A stretch of DNA of 64,000 nucleotides from Aquila chrysaetos chrysaetos. Taxonomy: Eukaryota > Chordata > Aves > Accipitriformes > Accipitridae. Within the stretch, counting starts at the first letter, position 1, and each line of letters opens with the position of its first letter. Position numbers and translations under genes: made by a program. Shown here piece after piece: positions 44,487 to 56,907 of this stretch. Where the stretch lies: assembly GCF_900496995.4 (NCBI RefSeq), contig NW_024470326.1, positions 682,001 through 746,000 on the forward strand, written 5' to 3'. The notes below the pieces were generated by a model that saw only the letters and a program-made list of their open reading frames with translations, searched no databases and was not told where the DNA came from.

Positions 44487-46860
44487 TTTCTTCCTCTGGG
44501 CATGGGGTGCTTTCAAAGTAGAAAAAAGACAGGGAAGAGTCAGGGCATTATTCTCTGAGCAATATCAAAGCCATTTCCCGTAGACGCTCCCATTCTTACA
44601 CACACAGACCCTTTTCCTTTTCTTAGGAGAACTTCCTTCAGGCCTGTGGCTGGAGCCCTGCTTGGTGCTGGCCGAGCGTGCAATGAAGAGCAGGGCCTCT
44701 ACCCATGGGCTCTTGAGAAGTCAGCCCTGCTCTGCAGCAGTGGGTTCATGGGATGGGTGCAGGCAGGGGCCAGTCTGGTGTTTGACTTTGTCAGCTGAAT
44801 CCACTCCTAACGCAGAAGGGGTTGTCAGCACCTGCACTCCCAATGATAAGGACCCAGGAAGGTAAAAATAGTTTTAGAGTTCTAGGGTTTTTTACAGCTG
44901 CCTATATCGCCCCTGGGGAGTTTTCTTAGATCTCGGAAGCCTTCAGCATTTCTGCTGCAGTCTGGGAGAACAGCATGAGCCAGGCAAGTCAGGAGGATTG
45001 CCTGTGGCTTAGTGCAGAGAGAGGGGAGCTGCTCTGTCCTTCTGTCTAGTTCCCACTTCCACTGTGCTTGCACCTGTCTGAGGTGGAGGGTGATCACGCT
45101 CCCATATTTTACTCTGAAAAGCCACCAGACACTGCTGAGAGCAGAGACATCCACTGCAGACCACCAAATGTCTCACCCTTTCTCAAAGTCACAGCACCCT
45201 GCTTCTAGCCAAGGACACACTGGGCTCATTTCACCAAGCCCAAGAGCATTTCCTCAGTCATAGCATCTCTGTGCTTCTCCATGGGGCTTTCCGATAACAG
45301 AAAGCTGCTGTGAGACAGGTTTGCATCCTGCAGGGCAGCTCACAGCTTGAAGGACGCTCTGAGGTGACAGCCAAGTGACCTACTGTGCTGGCATCTCTGT
45401 AAGGGAGAATCAGCTCTTTCCCCAGCCCCACAGACAGCATTGAGCATAACCCCTCAGATGAGAGGAAAGCTGGGACACTTCTTCCCATGGACACAGCTGC
45501 ATGGGAGGACCCACAAGACCAGTGTGTGTCTCTGCAGCTGAAACTCCCACCCCCACAGAGCCTGACAGCAACAACAAGATAAAAGTAACACAGACAAGTG
45601 GAGAACCAAGGAAAAAAGAAGTGATTGACTGGCTCAGAGAGGCAAAGGGAGAGGCAGCTGAGCACTCAGGAAAGAGTTACCCTTCCCCAGCTGTGCATGC
45701 CACCTCCCAGGCACCAGCACAGCCAGGCAGTTGTTCTCAGTCCCTGTGCTCTACTTCAGGAGGCTCCTGTCAGACTGACTGATCCCTCAGAGTTACAGCT
45801 CCCGAGTCTCAGTGAGCTGTTCAAGCATGACAGCTCCTTTTCCATTTCTCCTGAAAATTCGCCAAGACTAGGAAAGAGAAAACCCAGGCTCTGGAAAGCT
45901 CCTTAACTTTATAGCAATCCCTGCTTTGAGCTTCCCCTTGAAAAGTGCCCTTGGGAATGCCCCGGGGCTGATCTGGAGCTGTGAGCAGCCCTGATCCACA
46001 CAGCACCCTCTTGTCAGCAGAAGGACCCTGCCCTGCTGCAAGTTGCTTCTTCCACCCACAGCTTCTCCCCACTCTGCTGTTGGAGCTCCCCAGGCAGGCT
46101 GAGTACTTACCCTGACCAGCGGTAGAGCCCCTGCCCCAGCACACAGCCCCCTGGGGTGCAGGGACCCTGCTCAGCAGGACAGCCCTGGGCACCCCTGGCT
46201 GCACACCCAGCTTCACACTCCGCAGCCATCCCCGGGTGAAGGCAGCTGACATGCCCTGTCCCTCTGAGGGTGCAGCAGGGAACCTCTGCTCCAAAGCGCG
46301 TCCTTTTTCTCTACACTGCACAAACTGTGAGAGTCCTCCTGACAGATCCCATAGGCTGTGGGATGTGCCAGCTTTAGGAGGTCATTCCAGGAACCATAGC
46401 TGCATTGCCCTGCAGCAAGACACTTACCCTGTTAAGGCCTGTCCAGAGTTTTCTTCAGGTCAGCTCTGTGCTCTCCTCTCTCCTCCCACCCCAGGCTGCC
46501 TTTAACCTCCCTCTCCCTTCCCTCCTCTCCCCTCGGTGCCTGCAGGCAGTGCCCTCAGCCCTGCTGTGCTTTGCAGAGGAGCTGCTCCTGGGCAGAGCTG
46601 TCTCTCTGAAATGCTGCCTGCTTGCCAGGAGCTCCCTCCACCCCAGGAGCCCAGCCCAGCTCAGCAGCAGAGGACCAGCCCAAGGCAGCACTTTCTCTGC
46701 CCCCTTGGGCTCCATCCAGGTGTTCCTGGGGCTCCAGGGGAACCTGCTGGGAAACAGCCTGAAGGAATCACTGATGTTTATTCCCTCAGCTAGGGAGAGC
46801 CACTTCTTTATGAATTAAAATTTTCCACTCTGAGACAAAGTTACATCTACATGCGACCTC
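44487..46860 (-). repeat. OR-2 upstream region and flank module copy 2
   Basis: The mirror of 32040-34412. Module copy 2 spans 45250-46860 and is also nearly the same as 1-1560. The donor-like sites are conserved. The acceptor before OR-2 reads TTTGAAAG instead of TTTGACAG. Confidence 0.75.
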
Positions 46861-47804
46861 TTTTTCTTTCCAGAAATGTAATCCTTCTCTCAGAGTTACT
46901 TTTAATGTACCACTTTTTCGTGATATTTTTTAGACAGGATACTCAGAGAGTGAAAGGCAGGGATCTCCTTTACACCTGCTGAGGGAAGGGATCCATGGGT
47001 CAGTGGTGGCGTTTCATCCTGCATTTCTACTCATGGCATTTGAAGGAGACTCAGCTCCCTCCCATGCACACCACAAAGCCACAGGAGGTGGGATTCCTCT
47101 TGACTCTCTTCAGGTGTGCACAAAATAGACACCTGCATGTGAGCTCCATCTCTCAGCTCCCATCTGAATTAAGGGAGAGCAAAGGCAGGAGTCAGGTGTT
47201 CAGACGCAAATACCTGGTGACATTTGAGTTGTCAGAGGTGGTCCAAGATACATGTAGGTAACTGCAAGATCCAACTGAGAAGTTCATAGAGCCTAGGGAT
47301 CATCTCAGACATAATTTATAAACTGGGTGAGAAATTCCTTTGGCCAAGTGAAATGACAGCTGATACCTTGCTAAAGACCAAAAGAACCTTGTCCTACTCA
47401 TTGTCTTCATGGCAGTTTATACAGGTACTCATATGAATGATCACAGTCATGCACCATAGGGACAGCTAGGTCTCTCTTTTTTCCATTGGCTGAATTTACT
47501 ATACCTCCACTGAATACAATGGCATTTGTCCCATATTTGTCCCCACATTGCCTAACTGAATTCAGGGTAGGTGTTCTATTTAATGTTCCAATCCAGGCCT
47601 AGAGAAATACATGAGAAGCCAAGGCTGGCATGGACCTCACAGGAGCTGCAGGAAAGCAATTCCCATTCAGGGTGGGTGAGTCACAGGTGCCCCAGATGGC
47701 ATCACAGAGTGCATGATTTAGATCCTGTGCGCCTTTGAAAAGTATCTCAGATCTTCCCACTGGCTTCTCCTTCTTTGACAGTCCCACTGGCCCAGATGCA
47801 TGAA
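46861..47804. other. Junction between right arm and OR-3 block
   Basis: The arm continues to about 47720 (matching 31150-32040 inverted). The following 80 bases lead into OR-3 with a splice-acceptor-like TTCTTTGACAG near 47780. No gene is seen. Confidence 0.6.
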
Positions 47805-48762
47805 ATGTCCAACAGCAGCTCCATCACCCAGTTCATTCTCCTGACGTTTGCAGAAACATGGGAGCTGCAGCTCTTGCATCTCTGGCTCTTCCTGGGCATC
47901 TACCTGGCTGCCCTCCTGGGAAATGGCCTCATCATCATCGCCATAGCCTCTGAACCACCACCTCCACACACCCATGTACTTCTTCCTCCTCAGCCTCTCC
48001 CTCCTCGACCTGGGCTCCATCTCCACCACTGTCCCCAAAGCCATGGCCAACTCCCTCTGGGACACCAGGGCCATCTCCTACCCAGGATGTGCTGCCCAGG
48101 CATTTCTGTTAGTCTTTTTGATCTCAGCAGAGTATTTCTTCTCACTGTCATGGCCTATGACCGCTACGTTGCCATCTGCAAACCCCTGCACTATGGGACC
48201 CTCCTGGGCAGCAGAGCTTGTGTCCACATGGCAGCAGCTGCCTGGGGCTCTCGGTTTCTCCATGCAGTGCTACACACAGCCAATACATTTTCAGCTACCC
48301 CACTGCCAAGGCAATGCTGTGGACCAGTTCTTCTGTGAAATCCCCCAGATCCTCAAGCTGTCCTGCTCAGATGCCTACCTCAGGGAAGTGGGGGTACTTG
48401 TGGTTAGTGCCTGTTTAGTCTTTGGTTGTTTTGTTTCCATTGTGCTGTCCTATGGGCAGATCTTCAGGGCTGTGCTGAGGGTCCCCTCTGAGCAGGGACG
48501 GCACAAAGCCTTTTCCACCTGCCTCCCTCACCTGGCTGTGGTCTCCTTGTTTGTAAGCACTGCCATGTTTGCCTACCTGAAGCTGCCCTCCATGTCCTCC
48601 CCATCCCTGGACCTGCTGGTGGCATTGCTGTACTCGGTGGTGCCTCCAACCGTGAACCCCCTCATCTACAGCATAAGAAACCATGAGATCAAGGATGCCC
48701 TGAGAAAACTAATCACTGGATGCTTTTCAGAAGGAATAATTTGCCTCTTGTCTTTTGCATAG
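47805..48762 (+). pseudogene. OR-3: OR14-like olfactory receptor pseudogene
   Basis: Starts MSNSSSITQF and ends TGCFSEG...LLSFA with the same motifs as OR-1 and OR-2, including MYFFLLSLSLLDL, AYDRYVAICKPLHY and NPLIYSIRNHEIKD. There is an extra base near 47954, a missing base near 48135 and an extra base near 48295, so TM2-TM3 and the last half lie in another frame. Net length 958 instead of 957. It is more diverged in substitutions from OR-1 and OR-2 than they are from each other. Confidence 0.88.
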
Positions 48763-50699
48763 GACTTATATCTTAGTATAGCTTGTCTTCTTATGTTTTT
48801 CCTAACGTGATTTTGGGGTTTGAGTGTGGTTTTTGTTTGGTTTGTCTTTGTTGCTTTGTTTTTTTGCTCATCTGAATGCTTTCCACAAAGAAATATCTTT
48901 ATTTCTCTGGTTTCTAATTCACACTCTATCCAGCTTTTGTGTGCCCTGGACACCGTGCAAATGAGGAGCCGTACCCTCTGTGTGTTTAAACAAAATAAAG
49001 GGCCCTGCAGTGACTTGTTCTTCTGAGATCCTTCCTCCAAGACCTTCTCTGCAGCTGCAGGGAGCAGTGCCTGTGTGCAGAGGGGAAGAAGAAAAGAGTC
49101 CCGGCACAGCAGGCAGTGCCAGGGAGCACCAGCACTTGGTCTTTCCCCAGCTGCTCTCTTCCCACTTGCATGCTTTCCTTCTGAACCCTTTGGTTGGTGT
49201 AAAGCCTGAGTGCTCTTCAAGCATGGTTAGAGTCCTGCTGTGTGGCACGCCTGTGAAAATGGGGAAATGGGGACATAACAAAATTCTGCAGGGAATCTAG
49301 CACAGGCATAGGACAGTGTAGGACAGACTGCAATGGGGATGACTGAGAGCATTGCAGCAGCTGGTACCATCACCAGCCAACACAGTTGAGATGCTTATCT
49401 TCTCCACTCTGGCTGCTGTCTCTTCCAATGAGGCCCATGAGAAGACACCAGGTCCTTACAGCCCCAGGGCATTGTTGCCTCCTCACCCACCATCTGTCGA
49501 GCCTTTCCTGCACCCGGCATTGCACACCCCCACATCCCACTGCTCCTTGGAGGAGCCGCAAGCATGCTGTGAGGTAACGGGCCCCCTTTCCCAGAGGATG
49601 GGGGTCAGGGCTTGGCTGTCCTGCTTGGTGGGGTGAGTGCCCAGAGCTCTGCGGCACCGTGTAGTGGGCACTGCTGTGGGGCCATGCCAGACTGGGCTGC
49701 GCTGGGGAGAGGGCAGGGGAAGTGGAGGGAGGTCAGGGGAGGTGGGAAGAGTTTAGGGGGAGCTGTACTGGGCTGGAAAGTGCCCAGGAGAGAAAAATAT
49801 CAGTGTGTAGTTTGTAGTGTGTGACCATGCAGGGCAAAGACTCACACCAGGGGTTTGTGGTGCAGAGGCAGGGCTTGTGGCAAGCATGGAAGACATGCAG
49901 GTGCAGGAGAGAGGAGGCTGGTCTGTGCCCTTGGTGGTGTGGACAGACAGGGAAGGTGGCTCAGGGTCTTCATCACTCCCAGTGTCTCTCATTGGCCATT
50001 TCTACCACTTGCTGGTCACACCATATTTAAGGGTGAGTTTTGCTGTGAGGCCTTCTCCATCTTCCTGGTGGTCCAAGGGCTGGTGTGAGGGAACAGCCAG
50101 CCCTGCCCAGCCTCTCTCCTTCAGCAGACCCTGGAGCAGAGCTATCTGCAAAGCCCCATGTGGGACAAGGCTGCAGCAGGCCAGGAGTCGGGACAGGTAC
50201 AAAGCACGAATTTCTGTTGCCTCTGTTGTGGAGGTATGTGCGTAGGAAAAGAAAAGCTCACCTGGAGATGCTGGTTGCAAGGGAATTCAGAAGCAAACAG
50301 AAGAGCTTTGGTCACTTCTGAGAGACCAAGGCTGAACAAGGAAAATGCAGGGCTGCTGCTGAATGGGCAAGGTGATTTAATATCAGCATACACAGCTGGG
50401 GCTGAAGGAATGAATGCCTGCTGTGCCTGAGTCTTTACTGAAATGGTCTCCAGGCCCTGTGCTCAGGGAAAGGCTTCAAGGAAGAGGAGAGCATGCACTG
50501 GCAGGGAAGTCAGGAAATCCCGCAAGGACTGATGCCAGTTTCTGTCCCTGCGGGGGACTAATCGTGGCAATGGCACAGGCGGGGGGGCTGCCTGGCTGGA
50601 AGGAGGCGTTTTGGAAAGGTCTTGGTGGAAAGCGAGATGGACAGGACGCAGCCGTGTGCCTTGGAAGCAAGGGAGGACAGGAGCACCCTGGGCTATACG
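48763..50699 (+). repeat. OR-3 downstream region of the directly repeated block
   Basis: Follows 35373-36790 but carries an extra segment at 49262-49632 that is a copy of 51810-52170. AATAAA at 48994-48999 is the conserved poly(A) signal. No gene is seen. Confidence 0.65.
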
Positions 50700-51230
50700 A
50701 ACGGAGCACGGCCAGCTGATTGAGGGAAGAGATTATGCAGAACACTGTGTCCAGATTTCAGATCCCAATATAGGAAAGGTGTCGGCAAGCTGGAGCCAGT
50801 TTAGCAAAGGCCCCCCATAATGGTCCGAGGCAGGAACAGTTTACCTGTGAGGAGAGGCTGAGGGAGCTGGGCTTGTCCAGCCTGGAGAAAGGAAGATCTT
50901 GGGCAAAACATGTAGCAGCATTGCAGAGTTCCCAGGAAGACTGAGTCAGGCTCGTGTCCATGGTACAAGACACAAGCACAAGAGGCAATGGGCTGAAACA
51001 AGAGGGTTAGTGCACATATAGATATATACATTTCCAACATGAGGATAGCCAGATGCTGGAAGCTGTTTCCCAGGGAGTATGTGCCAGCTCTATCCCAGAA
51101 AGTGACTAAGGCATGTTTGGATAAAGCCCTGAGTAATCTGGTGTGGCCCTGCTTTGAGCAGCAGGTTTTTTCCAGAAACCTCCTGAGGTCCCTTCCAGCC
51201 TGAAAGATGCTTTCCTTCCTTCCCCTTCAT
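50700..51230 (+). mobile_element. CR1 3' fragment in the duplicon, second copy
   Basis: Counterpart of 37300-37830 with the same CR1 blocks. Confidence 0.7.
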
Positions 51231-52600
51231 GCTTTCAAATTAGCAAGAGCTCTCAGGGTCTCCCTGACCACAGAAATAATTCACATCAGGTGCAGGGATG
51301 ATTTATATGTGCCCCCATATATACAGCCCTGACCGTATCAAGAATCCATCAATATGTGTTTTTGAGATTTCCCCAGGTGTATCAGTATCTATTAAAAGAA
51401 AAAAAAAAAACACCACTGACATTCCGAAACATAAATATATGCAACACAGCAGTCCACATCTTTGGTAGCAGACTTGAAGTAGTGGAAGGTGTAGTGGGGC
51501 ATCCTGCTGAAGTGAAATAAGCTGAGTTTTGATTTTGAGGTGGCAGAAGGAGGACATGTATTTCAGGGCTGGCATACAGAGAGAAATAGAAGATTCAAGC
51601 AAGTGTGGGGCTGTAATAGCTTGGGTGCGAGAGGAGCATGATGAGGGTATTGGAAGAAGGCAGGCGGGTTGTGGGGAACTCACAGGCCTTGACCAATCCT
51701 TGCTTAACCACAGCTTTGTGTTTGAAGCAACAGCCAGTAAGGACAGGAGGGCATCATTATGGCTTGGGAGATCCCAGGGTCCAAGTGTGGTGGGGAAAAG
51801 GGGATGTAACTAAAGTCTGCTGGGAAACCAGCACAGGCACAGGACAGTGTAGGACAGCCTGCAATGGGGATGACTGAGAGCATTGCAGCAGCTGGGACCA
51901 CCACCAGCCAACACAACTGAGATCCTTATCCTCTCCACCTTGGCTGCTGTCTCTTCCACTGAGTCCCATGAGCAGACACCAGGTTCTTATAGTCCCAGGG
52001 CATTGTTGCCTCCTCACCCACCCTCTGTCGAGCCTGTCCTGCACTCAGCATTGCACACCCCCACATCTCACTGCTCCTTAGAAGAGCCCCAAGCATCCCG
52101 TGAGGTAATGGGACCCCTCTCCCAGAGGATGGGGGTCAGGGCTTGGCTGTCCTGCTTGGTGAAACACATCAAGGGTTTTCACAGCCACACTCTACATTTG
52201 ATTTTTCCAACTCTAAGTAGTGCCTCTGACTTCCTGCTTCACCAGCCCCCAGCGACGGTCCCTTTTCTGGTCATGCCCTCCATGGCCTATTCAGGGATGG
52301 CCCTCACTGGAGCCCACTAACACGCTTGCAAACTTGAGGCTTGCTGCTGACTTTTAAGTCTCTAGGGGCTTCTTCATTCTTTCAGGATTTGCAGTTCAGG
52401 AAGTCAGCACCAGAGGGCTCATTAACATGCAAGACACCCTAACAAGTCCAGTCGCTGTGCATCATTTTCCTTTAAGTCTTCAATTCTGATGTGGTTAATT
52501 AGAGCAGGTTCAGGAGTGTAATCAAAGTGAAATGATATGAACACTAAACAACACCAAATAGAAAAGGTTTCTTTTTCTCCATGTTATTTTTCTTCTTATA
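51231..52600 (+). repeat. End of the directly repeated OR block, copy 2
   Basis: Matches 37831-39200. The similarity stops at CTTATA (52600), immediately before the CR1 3' end. An A-rich run is at 51395-51410. Confidence 0.75.
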
Positions 52601-53033
52601 CATAGAATCATACAAACATTTAGTTTGGAAAAGACCTTCAAGATCATCGAGTCCAACCATCAGCCATGCCCACTAAACCATGTTATGGAGTACCCTGTCT
52701 ACACGCTCTTTGAATACCTCCAGGGATGGTAACTCAACCGCTTCCCTGGGCAGCCTATTCCAATGTCTGACAACCTTCTCAGCAAAAAAAATTTTCCTAA
52801 TATCTAACCTAAATCTCCCTTGCTGCAACTTGAGGCCATTTCCTCTCGTCCTATCTCCAGCCACCTGACAGAGAGACCAGCACCCACCTCACTACACCCC
52901 CCTTCAGGTAGTTGTAGAGAACTATAAGGTCTCCCCTCAGCCTCCTCTTCTCCGCACTAAACAGCCCCAGCTCCCTGAGCCGCTCCTCATAAGACTTATG
53001 CTCCAGGCCCCTCACCAACTTGGTTGCCCTTCT

Positions 53034-54650
53034 CTAGACATGTTCCAGCAACTCAATGTCTTTCCTGTAGTGAGGGGCCCAAAACTGAACACAGGACTCG
53101 AGGTGCGGCCTCACCAGTGCCGAATCCAGGGGAACAATCATCTCCCTGCTCCTGCTGGCCACAGTATTTCTGATACAGGCCAGGATGCCATTGGCCTTCT
53201 TGGCCACCTGGGCACGCTGCTGACTCAGATTCAGCCAGCTGTCAACCAGCACGCCCAGGTCTTTCTCTGCCGGGCAGCTTTCCAGCCGCTCTTCCCCAAG
53301 CCTGTAGCCCTGCATGAGGTTGCTGTGACCGAAGTGCGGGACCCGGCACTTGGCCTTGGTGAACTTCATACGATTAGCCTCAGCCCATGGATCCAGCCTG
53401 TCCAGATTGCTCTGTAGAGCCTCCCCACCCTCAAGCAGATCGACCCTGCCTCCCAACTTGGTGTCATCTGCAAACTTGCTGAGGGTGCACTCAATCCCCT
53501 CATCCAAATCACTGATAAAGATATTAAACAGAACGGGGCCCAACACCGAGCCCTGGGGAACGCCACTTGTGACCTGCCGCCAGCTGGATTTCACCCCATT
53601 CACCACAACCCTCTGGGCTCCTCCATCCAGCCAGTTTTTCACCCAGCGAAGCGTACACTTGTCCAAACCATGAGACACCAGCTTCTCAAGGAGTATGCCA
53701 TGAGAGACAGTGTCAAAGACCTTGCTGAAGTCAAGGTAGATAACATCCACAGCCTTTCCCTCATCCACTAGGTGGGTCATAGAAGGAGATCAGGTTGGTC
53801 AAGCAGGACCTGCCTTTCGTAAACCCATGCTGACTGGGCCTGATCCCCTGCTTGTCCCGGACTTGCCATGTGAGTGCTCTCAAGACAAACCGTTCCATAA
53901 TCTTCCCTGGTACCGAGGTCAGGCTGACAGGCCTGTAGCTCCCCGGATCCTCCCTCTGACCCTTCTTGTAAATGGCAGTCACATTGGCAAGCCTCCAGTC
54001 CTCTGGGACCTCCCCTGTTGACCAGGATCGCTGATAGATGATGGAGATTGGCTTGGCAAGGACCTCCACCAGTTCCCTCAGTACTCTTGGATGGATCCCA
54101 TCAGGTCCCATAGATTTGTGAGTGTCCAGATGGCGTAGTAGGTCACTAACTATTTCCTCCTGGATTAAGGGGGGTATGTTCTGCTCTTCATCCTCACCTT
54201 CCAGCTCAGGGGGCGGAGTACCCTGAGGATAACTGGTCTCCTTATTAAAGACTGAGGCAAAGAAGGCATTAAGTACCTCGGCCTTTTCCTCACCTCTGGT
54301 GGCTACGTTCCCTTCTGTATCCATTAAAGGATAGATCTTCTCCTTGGGATTCTTGTTACTGTTAACATATTTGTAAAAACACTTTTAGTTGTCCCTTACA
54401 ATAGTGGCCAGATTTAGTTCTAGATGAGCTTTTGCCTTTCTAATTTCCTCTCTGTATGATCTAACAAGATCCCTGTACTTCTCCCAAGCTGCCCGCCCTG
54501 TCTTCCAGAGATGATATACTCTCCTTTTTTCCTTGACGCCTTGCAAAAGCTCCCCATTCAGCCAGTCCAGTCGTTTTCCTCGGCGGTTCGACTTGCGGCA
54601 CATGGGAATAGCCTGGTCCTGAGCCATTAGGATTCCCTTCTTAAAGACTG
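53034..54650 (-). pseudogene. CR1 ORF2, reverse transcriptase domain
   Basis: Minus-strand frames in order: 54627-54385 (pre-RT linker, RLDWLNGELLQGVKEKRR), a TAA at about 54385, 54324-53761 (RT with GPDGIHPRVLREL and DPGSYRPVSLTSVPGK), a frame change near 53770, and 53780-53034 with the palm ([42 protein letters not shown]). The catalytic Ala-Asp-Asp is present. A stop at about 53034 precedes the last ORF2 residues ([17 protein letters not shown]), which lie further 3'. Confidence 0.88.
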
Positions 54651-54651
54651 T

Positions 54652-55560
54652 TCATTCCTCCTGGACCCCTTTGCCCTTCAGGACCGTCTCCCAAGGGACT
54701 CTTTCAACCAGTGCCTCGAAGAGGCCAAAGTTTGCCCTCCGGAAGTCCATAGTGGTGGTTTTGCTGACCACCCTCCTTGCCTCACCAAGAATTGAGAATT
54801 CTATCATTTCATGGTCGCTAAGCCCAAGACGGCCTCCGACCATCACACCTCCCACCACTCCTTCCCTGTTCGTAAACAACAGATCTAGCAAGGCTCCTCC
54901 CCTGGTTGGCTCACCTACCAGCTGTGTCACAATGTTGTCTTCCACACACTCCAGGAACCTCCTAGATTGTTTACTCACTGCTGTGTTGTATTTCCAGCAG
55001 ATATCTGGAAAGTTAAAATCCCCCACAAGGACAAGGGCACACGATTCTGAGACTACTGCCAGCCACTTGTAGAATGATTCATCCGTCTCTTCAACCTGGT
55101 CAGGTGGTCTGTAACAGTCTTCCAGCACAATATCTGCCTTATTGGCTTTCCCTCTCATCCTCACCCATAAGCACTCCACCTTGTCATCAGAATTGTGTAG
55201 CTCTGTCCAGTCCAAACATTCCCTAACATAGCGAGCCACCCCACCACCTCTTCTACCTTGCCTATCCCTTCTGAAGAGCTTGTATCCATCCATTGCAGCA
55301 CGCCAGTCATGGGAGTCGTCCCACCATGTTTCCTTGATGGTGACTAAGTCTTATCTATCCTGCTGCACGATGTCTTCCAGCTCCTCCTGTTTATTGCCCA
55401 TGCTGCGTGCATTGGCATAGATGCATTTGAGCTGGCCTATCGAATCCACCCCTAACATCAGCATGCTGCCCCCAGGCTCATCTCTGGTGCACCTAGTTTT
55501 ATCCCTTATCCCCTTCAAACCTCGTTTAAAGCCCTCTCTATGAGCCCCGCCATCTCATGA
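54652..55560 (-). pseudogene. CR1 ORF2, endonuclease domain
   Basis: The apurinic-type endonuclease is recognised by VGDFNFPDICW and LGLSDHEMIEFSI. The N-terminal part upstream of 55293 is broken by a stop near 55350 before KETWWDDSHDW. It ends at a TGA near 54652. It nicks DNA to prime reverse transcription in active CR1. Confidence 0.85.
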
Positions 55561-56624
55561 GCGAGGATTCTGTTTACCCCTTTGAGTTAGCTGAAAAGCA
55601 TCTGTCACTAGCAAGCCCGGTGCCGTGTAAACCTCCCCATGATCAAAAAACCCCAAATTCCACTGATGGCACCAGCCTCTGAGCCACGTATTAACCAGGT
55701 GTGTTTTTCTGTTCCTTTCAGTGTATTTCCCTGCCCCTGAAGGGATTGAGGAAAACACTACCTGTGCTCCTGGTCCTTCCACTAACCGCCCCAGTGCCCT
55801 GAAGTCCGTTTTGATTGCCTTTGGATTTCTCTCTGCAATCTCATCACTGCCAACCTGCACAACCAGCAATGGGTAATAATCAGAGGTCCGAACCAGACCA
55901 GGGAGTTTCCTGGTAATGTCTTTTACCCAGGCCCCAGGGAGGCAGCAGACTTCCCTGTGGGATGGGTCAGGTCTGCATATTGGGCCCTCTGTCCCCCTCA
56001 GAAGGGAGTTGCCTATGACAATTACCCTCCTTTTTCTTTTTTCATTTTCTTTTGCCTGACTGAGCCTAGGCACCTCCCTAGATAGGGCTTCATCTACACC
56101 CTGATCTTCACTGACCTGGTCCTCAAGTGCCAGAGCCCCATACCTGTTGTGTAGGGGCAACTGCGAAGGTGAGGGAGTCCAGGAGGGGATTCGCCTGCCT
56201 CCCCGAGCAGGGACCTCTATCCATTCCCCTCCATCTCTTAGGTCCCCTCCTGCCTGGTGGCAAGATGGCAGGGGAACCTCCACTTCTTGCGGAGCCTCCA
56301 TCTGCTGCCTCTGCCTCAGGGATGGTAGGGTGTGGGCCCACCAATCTATCTCCCTCTCACACTCCCTGATACTCCTCAACCTTTCCACTTCTCCTTCAGC
56401 TCTACTGCCAGGCTGAGCAGTTCATTCACCTGGTCACACCTCACACGAGAGGTGCCCCCGCTGCCCTCCGTCATCAGTGATAGACTCAGGCACTCCCTGC
56501 AGCCAGAGACCTGGACAGCTGCACGTTTCCATGGGAGCTCTGTCTGCGTCGCCACATTTTTCCTAGCAATGGCTTGCATCTGAGTGGCAACCATCCCTGG
56601 GTCTCCCTCTGGGCCGATGCCCAC
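55555..56624 (-). pseudogene. CR1 ORF1, esterase-type protein
   Basis: The N-terminal part (56624-56376) has a Cys-containing segment (SGCRECLSL, VRCDQVNELL), and after a 1-base change near 56385 the frame continues to 55555. The SGNH-hydrolase-like domain has block I VIVIGNSLLRG near 56020 and VVQVGSDE near 55850. The C-terminal block reads TDAFQLTQRGK where CR1 esterases usually have Asp-Gly-x-His, so the catalytic His appears to be Gln. The frame then stops at 55555. The role of this domain in CR1 is RNA or lipid interaction by inference from the family. Confidence 0.8.
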
Positions 56625-56640
56625 CGCTTGAGTAGCCTTC

Positions 56641-56907
56641 TTGAGCTGGGAAGAGGGGGGGCTGCGCCCTACCTGCGCGCCCTACCTGCGCGCCCTGCCT
56701 GCGCGAACAGATGCACAAACTGCCGTGCCACGCCCTTTGTAATGCGCCACACCCTGTTTGCCCGCCTGTGGAGGACCTTGGCTGGACCGAGGGGCCTGGG
56801 GAGGATATTGACCATGACAAGACTGCAGTGCTCCCGTGAGAGAATAAGAAAGGATGAGAAGAATGCCTGGGAAACTAAGTTTAAGGAATGTGTTGACCGT
56901 TTGCAGT
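56641..56907. other. Boundary of CR1 with short GC repeats
   Basis: Three copies of a CCTACCTGCGCGC-like unit at 56672-56706, then sequence of unknown origin with an apparent purine-rich segment at 56830-56900. No gene is seen. Confidence 0.45.

Larger units (their letters stand above)
42140..47720 (-). repeat. Right arm of the OR inverted duplication
   Basis: Reverse complement of 31150-36790 with small indels. It contains OR-2 and flank module copy 2 (45250-46860). The arm ends at about 47720, where the directly repeated OR-3 block begins. Confidence 0.88.
52601..56640 (-). mobile_element. Nearly full-length CR1 LINE
   Basis: About 4.0 kb with ORF1 and ORF2 in the CR1 order. The 3' end on the minus strand finishes in ATTCTATG-type repeats (TATGATTCTATG), the usual CR1 terminus. 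The 5' limit is set near 56640, where ORF1-upstream similarity gives way to CCTACCTGCGCGC repeats (56675-56705). Stops and frameshifts make it inactive. Confidence 0.88.

Noticed and set aside
53350-53673. Plus-strand frames across 52600-56600
   Set aside because: All are antisense to the CR1 ORFs.
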